Assembly (NCBI GenBank): GCA_949840885.1
Contig: CATKYJ010000002.1
Coordinates: forward strand, 78,115 to 142,114
Reading direction: 5' to 3'
Length of the DNA: 64,000 nt
Origin: an uncultured Acetatifactor sp.
GTDB taxonomy: Bacteria > Bacillota > Clostridia > Lachnospirales > Lachnospiraceae
In this document: one piece after another, positions 8,135 through 17,505 of the stretch
How the letters are laid out: each line of letters begins with the position of its first letter
How positions within the stretch are numbered: position 1 is the stretch's first letter
The notes under the pieces: model-generated
The model's input: only the letters and a program-made list of their open reading frames with translations
Told to the model about the DNA's origin: nothing
Databases searched by the model: none
Position numbers and translations under genes: made by a program

Positions 8135-10780
8135 TCACAGTGCCTTGCCTGCAGATGCCGCATAGGGCGCGGAACCCTCATAGACGGAACTCTGCATGAT
8201 AATGCTCAGCATCCTCTTCGCGCAGGCCTGCAGGTCGCCCAGGGTAATGGGACAGGTTACATCGCCCTCTGCCGCGCCTACGGACTTCACAATCTCGTCC
8301 ACATCCGCCTGACTGCCCGGCATGGTCAGGTCGTTCCCGGCCTTGACGCAGCCCGCCGCATTGGAGGCGCCGTACTTGAACTTCTCGCCCGGATTCATCT
8401 CGATGCTGCCCGTGGTGCCCCAGTCTGTCATGACGATTCCGGCAAATCCCCATTCATCCCTGGCGATGGCCGTCAGCAGGTCATAGCTGTTGGCCGTATG
8501 GATGCCGTTGATCAGGTTATAGGAGGTCATGATGGACATGGGCTGGGAAGCCCTCACCGTGATCTCAAAGCCTTTCAGGTAAATCTCCCGAATGGCCCTC
8601 TCCCCTATATGGGAATTCACATGCATCCGGTTGTCCTCCTGATTGTTGAAAGCAAAGTGCTTGATGGTGGTCCCCACGCCGGAATGCCTCTGAACGCCCA
8701 GAGTGTCTGCTGCAGCGCACAGACCCGCCACCAGGGGATCCTCGGAATAGTACTCGAAGTTCCGCCCGCACAGGGGATTCCTGTGAATGTTCATGCCGGG
8801 GGCCAGCCAGAGGGTCACGCCCAGCTCTTCCATCTCCTCTCCCACGATGTCTCCAGCCTCTTCAATGGCCTCCACGTCCCAGGTCTGGGCCAGCAGGGTG
8901 GCGATGGGGATAGCGGTGCAGTACTGATAATAGTAGACTGCATCCTCAGGAATCTCCGGCTTCGGCATATTGCCCATGAGCAGATCCATGCCCGGAATAG
9001 GCGCAGAGTCTGTTCCCGGAATCAGGTTGCCCTCACCATCCGCCGCGAAGCTGGTGGAGAGCCGCAGGCCCGCAGGCCCGTCAGCCAGGATCATGTTGCG
9101 GATGTTCCGATCTTCCAGCATCAGGGAGGTAGTATCTCCGGCCGCTCCCGGACAAGCCGCAGAGGCCGCGCCGATGATGGAAGCAGAGCCGAAACCTCCT
9201 CTGGCCGTGCCCACGCACAGTTCCGCCATCTCCTGCACGGTCAACTGCCCCACCAACTCGTCCAGCGTGTATTTGCCGGCCTTTACCTCATCCATGGTGA
9301 TCTTCTGCTCCGTCTTCTTCTCCGGAGCGTTTTCCTCTCCCTTACGGTAAGCGGCTGTCACGCAGGGAATGTCCCCGGCACAGATACGGATCACCGGCGC
9401 ATTCTCTTTTTCCGCCGCCTCATTCTCATAGCTGTAAGGAGCAGCGCCCTCTGCGGAAAGTTCCTGCATTTCGCAGTCCAGTGGCAGACGGTTGGAAAGC
9501 TTCTCTGTGACGGCCTCTCCGTCCAGCGCAAGCGCAGCCGCAACAACGGTATCCCTGGAACTTGTACCTACTCGCACATAGTACGTTCCTGCCTCCAAAA
9601 CCCAGGCCGCCCTCTTCTCGTCGTAGGAGGCCATGGCTTTCACGGGATAGGAAATCACAAGTTCCTGGGACTCTCCCGGCGCAAGTTCTTTCGTCTTCCT
9701 GTAAGCGGCCAGTTCCTGATAGGGCTTGGCCAGCTTCCCTGCAGGGGCGGAATAGTACACCTGCACCACCTCTTTGCCCGGGTATGTACTCCCGCTGTTG
9801 GTTACTTCCACTTTCACGGTGACAGCATTCCCGTCCGCTTCCACCCCTTTCGTCTTCACAGTGAAATTCGTGTAGGAACCGCCATAGCCGAAAGGATAGG
9901 CGGGAGCTACGTTAAAGGTGTCGAAATAACGGTATCCCACATAGATTCCCTCGGTATAATATTCATCGTCAATGTCGCCGTTCATATGGCTGAACTTCTC
10001 CGCACCGGGATAATCCAGATAATTCTCCGCCCATGTGGTAGTAAGCTTCCCGCTGGGGGTCACTTTGCCCGTCAGCACATCCGCCAGGGCATAGCCGCCG
10101 ATATTGCCGGCCTGGCTCATGAGCAGGATGGCATCGATCCCCTCCTCTCCCCGGAGGAACTTAGTGTCGATGACGCTGCCCACATTGAGAACCACGATCA
10201 GCTTCTCATACTTCTCCTCCAGCAGACGGATGGCATCTTTCTCCACCTGGAAGAGATCATACTCTCCCTCCACAGGCCTCCTGTCCTTGCCCTCGCCGGA
10301 ATTGCGGGCGATCACATAGATGCAGACGTCCGCCTCCGCACCGGCAGCATCCGCCTCCGTCACGGGAATGAGGGCAGGCTCCATGAACGGATTGTTGAAC
10401 AGCTGCATGATGGCGCTCTGGCCGTTCTTTTTAACCGCCGCTGCAAAATCCGCAAAGTAGGCTTTCCTGGCGGCCTCCACGGCCTCATCGTACCGATCCA
10501 GCCATCCCTTGGTAGCCACAGTGAATCCGGCTGCCTCCAACCCCTGCTCCACGCTGGTCACCGAGCGGCTGTTCACGTCCCCGGAACCGGTTCCGCCTTT
10601 TACCGTCCGCCTGGCGCCGTTGCCGAACAGGGCGATCTTCTTTCCGGCTTCCGTCATGGGCAGCGCGCCGTTGTTCTTCAGAAGCACCATGCCCTGGGAC
10701 GCGATCTTTCTGGAACGCTCCATGTTCCTGGTCTCCCGGGCGCTGACCTCAGGACTCCTTGACGCAGAAAATCTTGCCAT
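8135..10780 (-). CDS. GH3-family beta-glucosidase with reversed domain order
   Basis: The protein is 881 aa with no signal peptide, so probably cytoplasmic. The domain usually found C-terminal comes first: residues about 20-290 hold the alpha/beta sandwich domain (GMVLLKNNGALPM, GTGSGDVN, GEGKDRR, VLNVGSVID). A fibronectin-III-like domain follows (about 300-420). The (beta/alpha)8 catalytic domain comes last (about 500-860), with ADGPAGLR, NIHRNPLCGRNFEYYSEDP, KHFAFNNQE and the nucleophile Asp786 in IVMTDWG. It should release terminal beta-linked sugars from oligosaccharides; specificity is not readable. The start follows GAGGAGG, and a promoter lies just upstream. Confidence 0.93.
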   Translation of the reverse strand: MARFSASRSPEVSARETRNMERSRKIASQGMVLLKNNGALPMTEAGKKIALFGNGARRTVKGGTGSGDVNSRSVTSVEQGLEAAGFTVATKGWLDRYDEAVEAARKAYFADFAAAVKKNGQSAIMQLFNNPFMEPALIPVTEADAAGAEADVCIYVIARNSGEGKDRRPVEGEYDLFQVEKDAIRLLEEKYEKLIVVLNVGSVIDTKFLRGEEGIDAILLMSQAGNIGGYALADVLTGKVTPSGKLTTTWAENYLDYPGAEKFSHMNGDIDDEYYTEGIYVGYRYFDTFNVAPAYPFGYGGSYTNFTVKTKGVEADGNAVTVKVEVTNSGSTYPGKEVVQVYYSAPAGKLAKPYQELAAYRKTKELAPGESQELVISYPVKAMASYDEKRAAWVLEAGTYYVRVGTSSRDTVVAAALALDGEAVTEKLSNRLPLDCEMQELSAEGAAPYSYENEAAEKENAPVIRICAGDIPCVTAAYRKGEENAPEKKTEQKITMDEVKAGKYTLDELVGQLTVQEMAELCVGTARGGFGSASIIGAASAACPGAAGDTTSLMLEDRNIRNMILADGPAGLRLSTSFAADGEGNLIPGTDSAPIPGMDLLMGNMPKPEIPEDAVYYYQYCTAIPIATLLAQTWDVEAIEEAGDIVGEEMEELGVTLWLAPGMNIHRNPLCGRNFEYYSEDPLVAGLCAAADTLGVQRHSGVGTTIKHFAFNNQEDNRMHVNSHIGERAIREIYLKGFEITVRASQPMSIMTSYNLINGIHTANSYDLLTAIARDEWGFAGIVMTDWGTTGSIEMNPGEKFKYGASNAAGCVKAGNDLTMPGSQADVDEIVKSVGAAEGDVTCPITLGDLQACAKRMLSIIMQSSVYEGSAPYAASAGKAL

Positions 10781-10810
10781 AAAAAATACCTCCTCGTTGC
10801 CTTTTCTTCT

Positions 10811-10839
10811 ATCATACCTAAATCCGCAGCCTTTTGCAA
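10811..10839 (-). promoter_or_regulatory. Promoter of the GH3 gene
   Basis: Read on the minus strand: TTGCAA (10834-10839), a 17-nt spacer and TATGAT (10811-10816). It lies about 30 nt upstream of the start codon, behind the GAGGAGG ribosome binding site. The rest of the 323-nt gap (10781-11103) holds only the terminator of the next gene. Confidence 0.7.
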
Positions 10840-10928
10840 TGTCATTTGCTATCTTTTCTTGTCTTATTTCTTTACCCTTATTTCTATATCGGTTACTATT
10901 CAGCGCATTTCCAAATCATAAGTATGGT

Positions 10929-10971
10929 AAAAAGACCGGCGACAGGAAACTCTCACTTTCCTATCGCCGGC
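10929..10971 (-). terminator. Terminator downstream of the DUF362 gene
   Basis: A 14-bp stem with one wobble (10936-10949 with 10957-10970), a 7-nt loop, and on the minus strand a TCTTTTT run. It separates the DUF362 transcript from the GH3 gene, about 130 nt after the DUF362 stop. Confidence 0.82.
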
Positions 10972-11103
10972 TTTCCTATACAGGCTTGGCTTCTATCCTG
11001 GCCTTGAAAAGACTTCTCTCACTTTTTCACAGTGGCTGGCCGCCTCCCTATCCGGTATCATATTTTATCGCTGTTCTTCCGGCTCAGCGCACACGCCTGC
11101 GCC

Positions 11104-11967
11104 CTATATCTCCACCAGCTCATACTCCCTGCTGCCGATGCCCAGCTTAGCTGCCGCTTCTACAGTGTGTACGCCGTTCCTGGACTCGATGCGCTCCAGG
11201 AGATGATCTCTGCCCGGGTCGTCGGAAGCGTACACCAGATCAAGGCAGGCCTGGTCCAGCGCCACCGGATCCGTACTGGCCAATATGCCGATGTCCCCCA
11301 TAGCAGGGTCTTCCGCCACGGCGCAGCAGTCGCAGTCCACGGACATGTTCTTCATTACATTGACAAAGACAATTTTATCGCCAAAGTACTCCACAATGGA
11401 CTTGCTGGCATCCGCCATGGACTCCAGGAAAGAATCATGGTCGGAGCCCCAGAAATTATCCGTGTCCCCCACACCGTGGATATAGGCCTTGCCGTAGGAG
11501 GAGGCCAGGCCGATGGAGATATTCTTCAAAGCCCCGCCAAAGCCGCCCATGGGATGCCCCTTGAAGTGGGACAGCACCAGCATGGAGTCGTAATTCTTTA
11601 TATGGTCGCCCACGAAGTTCTTCTTGATTTTCAGGCCATCAGGTATGGCCAGCTCCAGCTCCCCATCCTCGTCCAGGATATCCACCGGGGCGATGTCGGT
11701 CCAGCCGTGGAGCTTCATGGTTTTCTTATGGGCCTCCGTGGTATTGCGCGCGCCCTCATAGGCCGTATTGCATTCTACGATGGTACCCCTGACGCGGTCT
11801 ACCGCAGGCTTCATGAAATCAGGGCGCAGGAAGTTCTGGTTTCCCACCTCGCCGGAATGGAGCTTCACCGCTACCTTTCCGGGCAGTTCCACCCCCATGG
11901 CCTCATACATGCGCACCATAGCCTGAGGTGTGATTTCTCTGGTAAAATAGACTTTTGCTTTTCCCAT
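11104..11967 (-). CDS. DUF362 domain-containing protein
   Basis: The protein is 287 aa, soluble, without a signal peptide. The order KVAVKLHSGE, FLRPDF, DHIKNYDSMLVLSHFKGHPMGGFGGALKN and DIGILASTDPVALDQAC is characteristic of DUF362. Many members carry a C-terminal 2[4Fe-4S] ferredoxin domain; none is seen here, though a VDCDCCAV cysteine cluster lies near residue 205. The activity is unknown. The ATG is preceded by AAAGGTT, and a terminator follows on the minus strand, so it is probably transcribed alone. Confidence 0.85.
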   Translation of the reverse strand: MGKAKVYFTREITPQAMVRMYEAMGVELPGKVAVKLHSGEVGNQNFLRPDFMKPAVDRVRGTIVECNTAYEGARNTTEAHKKTMKLHGWTDIAPVDILDEDGELELAIPDGLKIKKNFVGDHIKNYDSMLVLSHFKGHPMGGFGGALKNISIGLASSYGKAYIHGVGDTDNFWGSDHDSFLESMADASKSIVEYFGDKIVFVNVMKNMSVDCDCCAVAEDPAMGDIGILASTDPVALDQACLDLVYASDDPGRDHLLERIESRNGVHTVEAAAKLGIGSREYELVEI

Positions 11968-12130
11968 ACTGTACCAACCTTTCTGTTATGATAAATTGCT
12001 CTTTTCCGCAGATTCATCCCGGATGGCCCGTGCCATTGCCGTTCCTGCGGTAAGCCAGTAAAGTCATGATACCATAGATATATGGCCGAAAACAAGTCCT
12101 CTTTTTATCAATCTTCCAGAAAATCAAAGA

Positions 12131-12245
12131 CCCCGCTGCAAGCAACGGGGGTATCAATCTTGCAGCGCTGCAGAGCAGAAAGTGTCCTTCGGACACTTTG
12201 GTATTTGACCCTCGCGGCATTCGTCAAATGTGCATGCAAGCATGC
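12131..12245. repeat. Hairpin-rich intergenic element
   Basis: Five inverted repeats follow one another: ccccgctgc/gcaacgggg (12131-12150), the palindrome TGCAGCGCTGCA (12161-12172), AAAGTGTCC-ttc-GGACACTTT (12179-12199), ATTTGAC...GTCAAAT (12203-12229) and GCATG-caag-CATGC (12232-12245). It sits in the 366-nt gap between the DUF362 gene and the histidine kinase, which holds no convincing gene. The organisation resembles interspersed REP-type or structured-RNA elements; copies elsewhere cannot be checked here. Confidence 0.6.
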
Positions 12246-12333
12246 CCACTTGACTCATTGCTCGCGGGAATAAATACATTCCTTCTACTGCCTTATTACA
12301 TCTTGGACAAAGCCCGGTTCAAGGGCAGCAATA

Positions 12334-14568
12334 TCATCGAATCCCGTCAAAATCCAGCGTCACCTTAAACAAATCGCCGTCAATGGTGATCTCCATCCTG
12401 CCGCCCTGGAGCTCCACCAGGCTCTTGGCGATGGACAGGCCCAGACCGTTACCCTCCATGTGCCTGGATCTGTCGCCCCGCACGAACCGCTCCTCCAGCT
12501 CCTCCGCGGAAATTTCCAGAGGGTATTTTGACATATTCCGGAAGACGATCAGTACATGTTCTTCCCGTTCCTCCACGCTTAAGTACACCCTGGAATTCTC
12601 CTGTGCGTATTTACAGATATTGTTTAACAAATTATCGAATACCCGCCACAGATGCCGTCCGTCAGCCATAATGCTTGCTATCTCCTCCGGCTGGCGCGCA
12701 ATCAGATTCAGTTGCCTCTCCTCCATCCTCTGCTGGTACTCCCCCACTGCCTGGGAGAGGAGCACCCCCACCTCGCAGGGCGCCAGGTTTACCTCCAGAT
12801 TCCCTGCGGTAGCCTTGGAGGCCTCCAGCAAATCCTCCAGCAGCTTCTTCAGCCGCCTGGATTGACGCAGCAGCACCTCCGCGTATTCCGCCACTCTGGA
12901 CATGCTCCCGGAGGCATTGTCCGTATCCGAGGCATTGTCAGGCATTGGTTCTTCACCTCTCCCACAGGAATTATCCTCACCCCTTTCCGTGAAGCATTTC
13001 TCCATTGTCCCGGCTCCGCTCTCGCCGGAAACATTTCCCGAAGCTGATGCATTCCCGGCACTGTATCGCCCGCCTGCCCCAGACTCCTCGTAAATCAGAT
13101 CCGCATAATTGATAATAGAAGTCAATGGTGTCTTCAAATCATGAGACACATTTGTGATCAACTCTGTCTTCAGGCGCTCGCTTTTGAGGCGTTCCGCCAC
13201 AGCCTTGGAGATTCCCTGGCCCAGGCTGTTCAGGTTCTCCCCATGTTCTTTAAATCTCCACAGCAGCCGGGAGGTATTCACCTTATAATCCCCCTCACCC
13301 TTGGCCAGCGCATGTCCTGCCGCCAGAAGCTTCCTGCAGGCCAGCGCCACATACATGATGACCACAAACAGCACAGCCTTTTCTATGAGCCACAGCACAC
13401 CGGCCAACTCCTCTCCGCCGCTGAGCATTATACAAATGCCCAGGAACTCTAAGATGCACAGCCCCAGATAGGCAATTACCACCGTCAGTACCAGCGGGAG
13501 ATTCCCCAGCATAGACACGAACCCTCTCCCCAGGAACCGGCACGCCCGAAAGCATCCCCGAAGCACCCAGTAAATCACACTGTGCTGAAAGCATTTCCCA
13601 CGCTTCAGGCGCACGGCGATTTCCATGCAGTACAGCGTCCCCCAGACTGCCAGCAGCGCTCCCACGCAGGTCAGCAGCACCATCTCCGTCACCGTGCTTA
13701 AGCCCCGCCCAAAGTTCAGCCCGATGAAGCCCACCACAGCCGCTCCGCAGCCAAACAGCACAGTCAACACCTCAAGTGGAATGGACGCCAGCACCCCCGG
13801 CACGATGCCCTCCCGTTCGTTCTGGTGCCCTGCGCTGCATATCAGGAAGATGAACATAAGGATGCACAGAAAGATGCCCGCCAAGGTCATTCCGATCAGC
13901 GCATATCTGGCATCATAGATAAGCTTCACAATCTCCGCCAGCTTTCGGAAGTCGTCTTTCATGGGAAAGTCCATTCTTACAGAAGCCCGAAGCAGATATT
14001 CCTCATCCTCCATTAGCCTGATGCCACCCACGGAGACATCCTCCTGAAGATCAAATATTAGGTATCTGGCCGCTACATACTTCCTTTCATAGTCGTCCAA
14101 AACGGTGCTCCAGAGGACCGTTTCCCCGCCTCTCCCGTTCTCCTGAACCAGCTCCACGTCTACATTTCTCTCCCCGCAGTATTCCTCCGCACCTTTGATA
14201 TACCCTGATTCAATGTATTCGGCTACCCGATAAATCGCGGAAGCCCCGGGACTCTGAAGCTGCTGCTCCAATACCTCCTCCAGGCTTCCCTCATAAAATC
14301 CGTTTTCTCCGATCTTCACACAAGCCAGCAGCCCCCAGAACCCCACAACCCCGGACACGACCAGCAGAAAAAAAGCAAAAATCTTGGCCCCAAGAGCCCC
14401 CGTCAACCGATACCGCTCATTCCCCCTCCTAATCTTCTTTCGTCTCTTTCCCCCCATTTCACCGTCCATACCCTCTTCCTCCGCTTCACACTCTTCCTCA
14501 CTCCCGGCAACCCTCTGTTCCCGCTCCGTCTCTTCCCCCAGACCCTCTCTCCAATCCCGCTTCTCCAT
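12334..14568 (-). CDS. Membrane-bound sensor histidine kinase with an insert in the DHp domain
   Basis: The protein is 744 aa. A charged cytoplasmic N-terminus precedes a first membrane helix near residue 60, an extracytoplasmic region of about 150 residues, then several membrane helices (about 225-420). The H-box NVSHDLKTPLTS puts the phospho-accepting residue at His476. The ATPase domain has the N-box NLLNNICKYA and GNGLGLSIAK. Unusually, about 60 Gly/Ser/Glu/Asp-rich residues (about 495-555) interrupt the two DHp helices. The start at 14568 follows GCAGGAGG. It lies downstream of its probable partner regulator, with a hairpin in the 146-nt gap. The signal is unknown. Confidence 0.9.
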   Translation of the reverse strand: MEKRDWREGLGEETEREQRVAGSEEECEAEEEGMDGEMGGKRRKKIRRGNERYRLTGALGAKIFAFFLLVVSGVVGFWGLLACVKIGENGFYEGSLEEVLEQQLQSPGASAIYRVAEYIESGYIKGAEEYCGERNVDVELVQENGRGGETVLWSTVLDDYERKYVAARYLIFDLQEDVSVGGIRLMEDEEYLLRASVRMDFPMKDDFRKLAEIVKLIYDARYALIGMTLAGIFLCILMFIFLICSAGHQNEREGIVPGVLASIPLEVLTVLFGCGAAVVGFIGLNFGRGLSTVTEMVLLTCVGALLAVWGTLYCMEIAVRLKRGKCFQHSVIYWVLRGCFRACRFLGRGFVSMLGNLPLVLTVVIAYLGLCILEFLGICIMLSGGEELAGVLWLIEKAVLFVVIMYVALACRKLLAAGHALAKGEGDYKVNTSRLLWRFKEHGENLNSLGQGISKAVAERLKSERLKTELITNVSHDLKTPLTSIINYADLIYEESGAGGRYSAGNASASGNVSGESGAGTMEKCFTERGEDNSCGRGEEPMPDNASDTDNASGSMSRVAEYAEVLLRQSRRLKKLLEDLLEASKATAGNLEVNLAPCEVGVLLSQAVGEYQQRMEERQLNLIARQPEEIASIMADGRHLWRVFDNLLNNICKYAQENSRVYLSVEEREEHVLIVFRNMSKYPLEISAEELEERFVRGDRSRHMEGNGLGLSIAKSLVELQGGRMEITIDGDLFKVTLDFDGIR

Positions 14569-14688
14569 AAAACCTCCTGCAAAAATCCCTCGCAAAAATC
14601 TCCTCAAACACCTATGCCCCCGGAAAAATGCTCACGCACTTCGGCCATTCTGCTGCGTGAGACCGGCTCGTTAAGCGAACTTGTCCGC

Positions 14689-14707
14689 AAGTGAATCGTA
14701 TTCACTT
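14689..14707 (-). other. Small hairpin between regulator and kinase genes
   Basis: AAGTGAAT-cgt-ATTCACTT is a perfect 8-bp stem lying 8 nt after the regulator's stop on the minus strand. No T-run follows, so it may be an RNA-stabilising or attenuating structure rather than a full terminator. Confidence 0.5.
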
Positions 14708-14714
14708 TGCGCGC

Positions 14715-15407
<693 letters not shown>

Positions 15408-15452
15408 ACCCCTAACCTTTCCTCAATATGAAAATCATGACCTCATAAAAGC

Positions 15453-15510
15453 ATTCTACCAAAACAGCGATTAACAAAAAACAGGGGAATTGTTTAAGAT
15501 TTCTTTAAGA
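15453..15510 (-). promoter_or_regulatory. Probable promoter and regulator-binding direct repeats
   Basis: On the minus strand, two TCTTAAA copies (15504-15510 and 15493-15499) are spaced 11 nt start to start, then a -10-like TAGAAT lies at 15453-15458. No clear -35 box is present, which fits an activator-dependent promoter. The response regulator ATG is about 45 nt further on. OmpR-family proteins typically bind direct repeats about one helical turn apart. Confidence 0.5.
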
Positions 15511-15566
15511 GACACAACAGGAGCCATCGCCGAAACGACAGCCCCCATTTTATAAATCAGGATCCC

Positions 15567-16553
15567 CTATCTTTGCTCCTGATCATCCTCATTCTCATCC
15601 CTGCCCATAGTCCGACGCTTCAGTTCCTCCAAAGCCTCCCTGAACTTTACGGAAGTCATGCCCGGATTGGAACGGAGCAGATCACGCTGGAAGAAATCCC
15701 TGATCCTCCCAAGCCGCTTTCTGTCCTCCAGGTTGATGGCGTATTTCGTCCGCAGATCCAGGATTTCCTCCCCCATGTCTTTCTTCTGCTGCATCCCCCA
15801 TGTAGGAATAAGGTTCTTTAACTGTTCCAGCCTCCGCTCGATGCCGGCCTTGATGTCCTCTATATGCATGGACATGCTCTCGGCCCATTCCTCCCTGGCA
15901 ATGCCGGCGCTCTCAGCCAGGGCGGCCCTGTAGTTCTCCATTTCCTGACCAGCCAGCGCAATGACCACGTCCAGGCGCTTCTGGATATGCACCATCTCCT
16001 CTTTGACTTTTTCCATCTTCACCAGCACGTCCCGCAGATCGATGGCTGCCTTGAAAGAAAGCGCAAAGTCCGCCGCGATGTATACCGTCAGAACAGCAGT
16101 AGCCGTCCTCAAAGCCGGATTCGGTATGGAAAGAACCAGCCTCTCCACCGGCACATGGACCACCTCTGTCATCAGAATGGTGAGGAACCCCCAGGCCAGC
16201 GAAGTACCCAGGCAGATGTGCCCCTGGAAATTGAACTTATTCTTGGAATAATCCCAGTACCGCACTTTGAACAATGCTTCCATGGTGACCCCCGTCACAT
16301 ACTCCAGCACCGTGGCGCCGATGCAGCCGGCCACATAGACCATGAAGATACTGTCCTGAAAGGGCATGGACACCACCAGCATCATGATGGCACCGCTTCC
16401 GTACAGAGGCAGAAAAGGCCCTCTCATGAACCCCCGGTTGGTCAGCTTCCTGGTGCGGACGGACACATAGGCCGATTCAATGCACCAGCCCGCAAAGCAA
16501 TAAAAATAGAAGAAAAACAGCCATTGTATAGTCGAATAGGAATACATACACAC
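15567..16553 (-). CDS. PF06541-type membrane protein with long cytoplasmic coiled coil
   Basis: The protein is 328 aa. The first 175 residues have several membrane helices and resemble the putative ABC-transporter type IV family (FAGWCIESAYVSVR, then NRGFMRGPFLPLYGSGA, VLEYVTG and WDYS). The last 150 residues are hydrophilic and heptad-rich (KMEKVKEEMVHIQKRLD), ending in a charged tail. The family has no established function and no ATPase is adjacent. It lies just downstream of the YlmH-like gene on the same strand, 23 nt away. Confidence 0.78.
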   Translation of the reverse strand: MCMYSYSTIQWLFFFYFYCFAGWCIESAYVSVRTRKLTNRGFMRGPFLPLYGSGAIMMLVVSMPFQDSIFMVYVAGCIGATVLEYVTGVTMEALFKVRYWDYSKNKFNFQGHICLGTSLAWGFLTILMTEVVHVPVERLVLSIPNPALRTATAVLTVYIAADFALSFKAAIDLRDVLVKMEKVKEEMVHIQKRLDVVIALAGQEMENYRAALAESAGIAREEWAESMSMHIEDIKAGIERRLEQLKNLIPTWGMQQKKDMGEEILDLRTKYAINLEDRKRLGRIRDFFQRDLLRSNPGMTSVKFREALEELKRRTMGRDENEDDQEQR

Positions 16554-16576
16554 CTCTGTACATCATTTATATATAC

Positions 16577-17353
16577 TCACAAGTATACCGCAACCTCTGC
16601 CGCCAGCTTTCCTTTCCTGGTCTCCCTGGGCTCGCCTGTCAGGACGAACTTCCCATACCCCCTGGCATTCACGGTCTCCCCGGACTTCAGCTGACGGGAA
16701 TTATTCTCACACAGTCTTCCATTCACATAGACCTTTCCCGCCCGAAACAGCTCCAGGCTCTTTTCCCGGGACAGATTATAGACCTTTGCCAGCACAGCAT
16801 CCGCCCGCAGGGACTGCACCTGGACTACCCCCGGCACAGGCTCCTCCCCCGGCAGATTGGCCGGACTCTCCACTATACTGCACTTTACATGGGTATGCTT
16901 CACCTGGCTTAAATTCTCGCAGATAAAGCCTGCGATAGAGTCCAGGCAGAACAGATACGCCTGGCTTTCCCCCACTTTGATATCCCCCACCGTGCTCCTC
17001 TCAATGCCAAGGTTCATAAGTGCCCCCAGGAAATCCCTATGGGACAGTTCATCCGCAAACTTCCTGGCCAGGGGCTCTATATGGATGCAGACAATGGGAA
17101 AGGGTGTCTCATATCCCAATTCCTCTTGATTCCCGAACCGCAACACCACCCTGTCCGCCGTCTCATACCCGCCCTCCAGGCAGTATCCCGCATAGGAAAG
17201 CCTCCCCTCCTCCTGCCAGAACACATCCTGTTCGCTTAAGCCCAGAAACCCCGTAAAGGTAAAGATGCCCTGGTTAAAAGACTTTTCCGCCAGGTCGTGA
17301 AGCCGGTTTCTTAACTGATGTATCTCTTTTTCATCGGAATTCTTCCTGTCCAT
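16577..17353 (-). CDS. YlmH-family S4 domain RNA-binding protein
   Basis: The protein is 258 aa. The N-terminal part matches the YlmH fold (FTGFLGLSEQ, RLSYAGYCLEGGYE, HRDFLGALMNLGIERSTVGDI). The C-terminus, residues about 180-245, is an S4 RNA-binding domain (LRADAVLAKVYNLSRE, then GKVYVNGR). YlmH proteins are ribosome-associated and have been linked to ribosome quality control in Bacillus; that is family knowledge, not read here. In Bacillus ylmH sits in a division cluster, but no division genes surround it here. Confidence 0.88.
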   Translation of the reverse strand: MDRKNSDEKEIHQLRNRLHDLAEKSFNQGIFTFTGFLGLSEQDVFWQEEGRLSYAGYCLEGGYETADRVVLRFGNQEELGYETPFPIVCIHIEPLARKFADELSHRDFLGALMNLGIERSTVGDIKVGESQAYLFCLDSIAGFICENLSQVKHTHVKCSIVESPANLPGEEPVPGVVQVQSLRADAVLAKVYNLSREKSLELFRAGKVYVNGRLCENNSRQLKSGETVNARGYGKFVLTGEPRETRKGKLAAEVAVYL

Positions 17354-17505
17354 CTTTCAATCCTCTGCGGGGAGGCTTTCTTTCGGAGGCGCTTCCCTGT
17401 CAGGGCTGCCCCGCCTTGGGCATATTGCCTCTTAAGCATACTCTGCTCCCGAAAATGTTCCTTGCCCGGAAATCAGCTCCCAAAACTTTCCTGCCTTTCA
17501 CAGCC

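Noticed and set aside
8498..10762. A 754-codon open frame on the plus strand opposite the GH3 gene
   Set aside because: It is exactly antisense to a well-supported GH3 protein, its product has no recognisable motifs, and long antisense frames are common opposite GC-rich genes.
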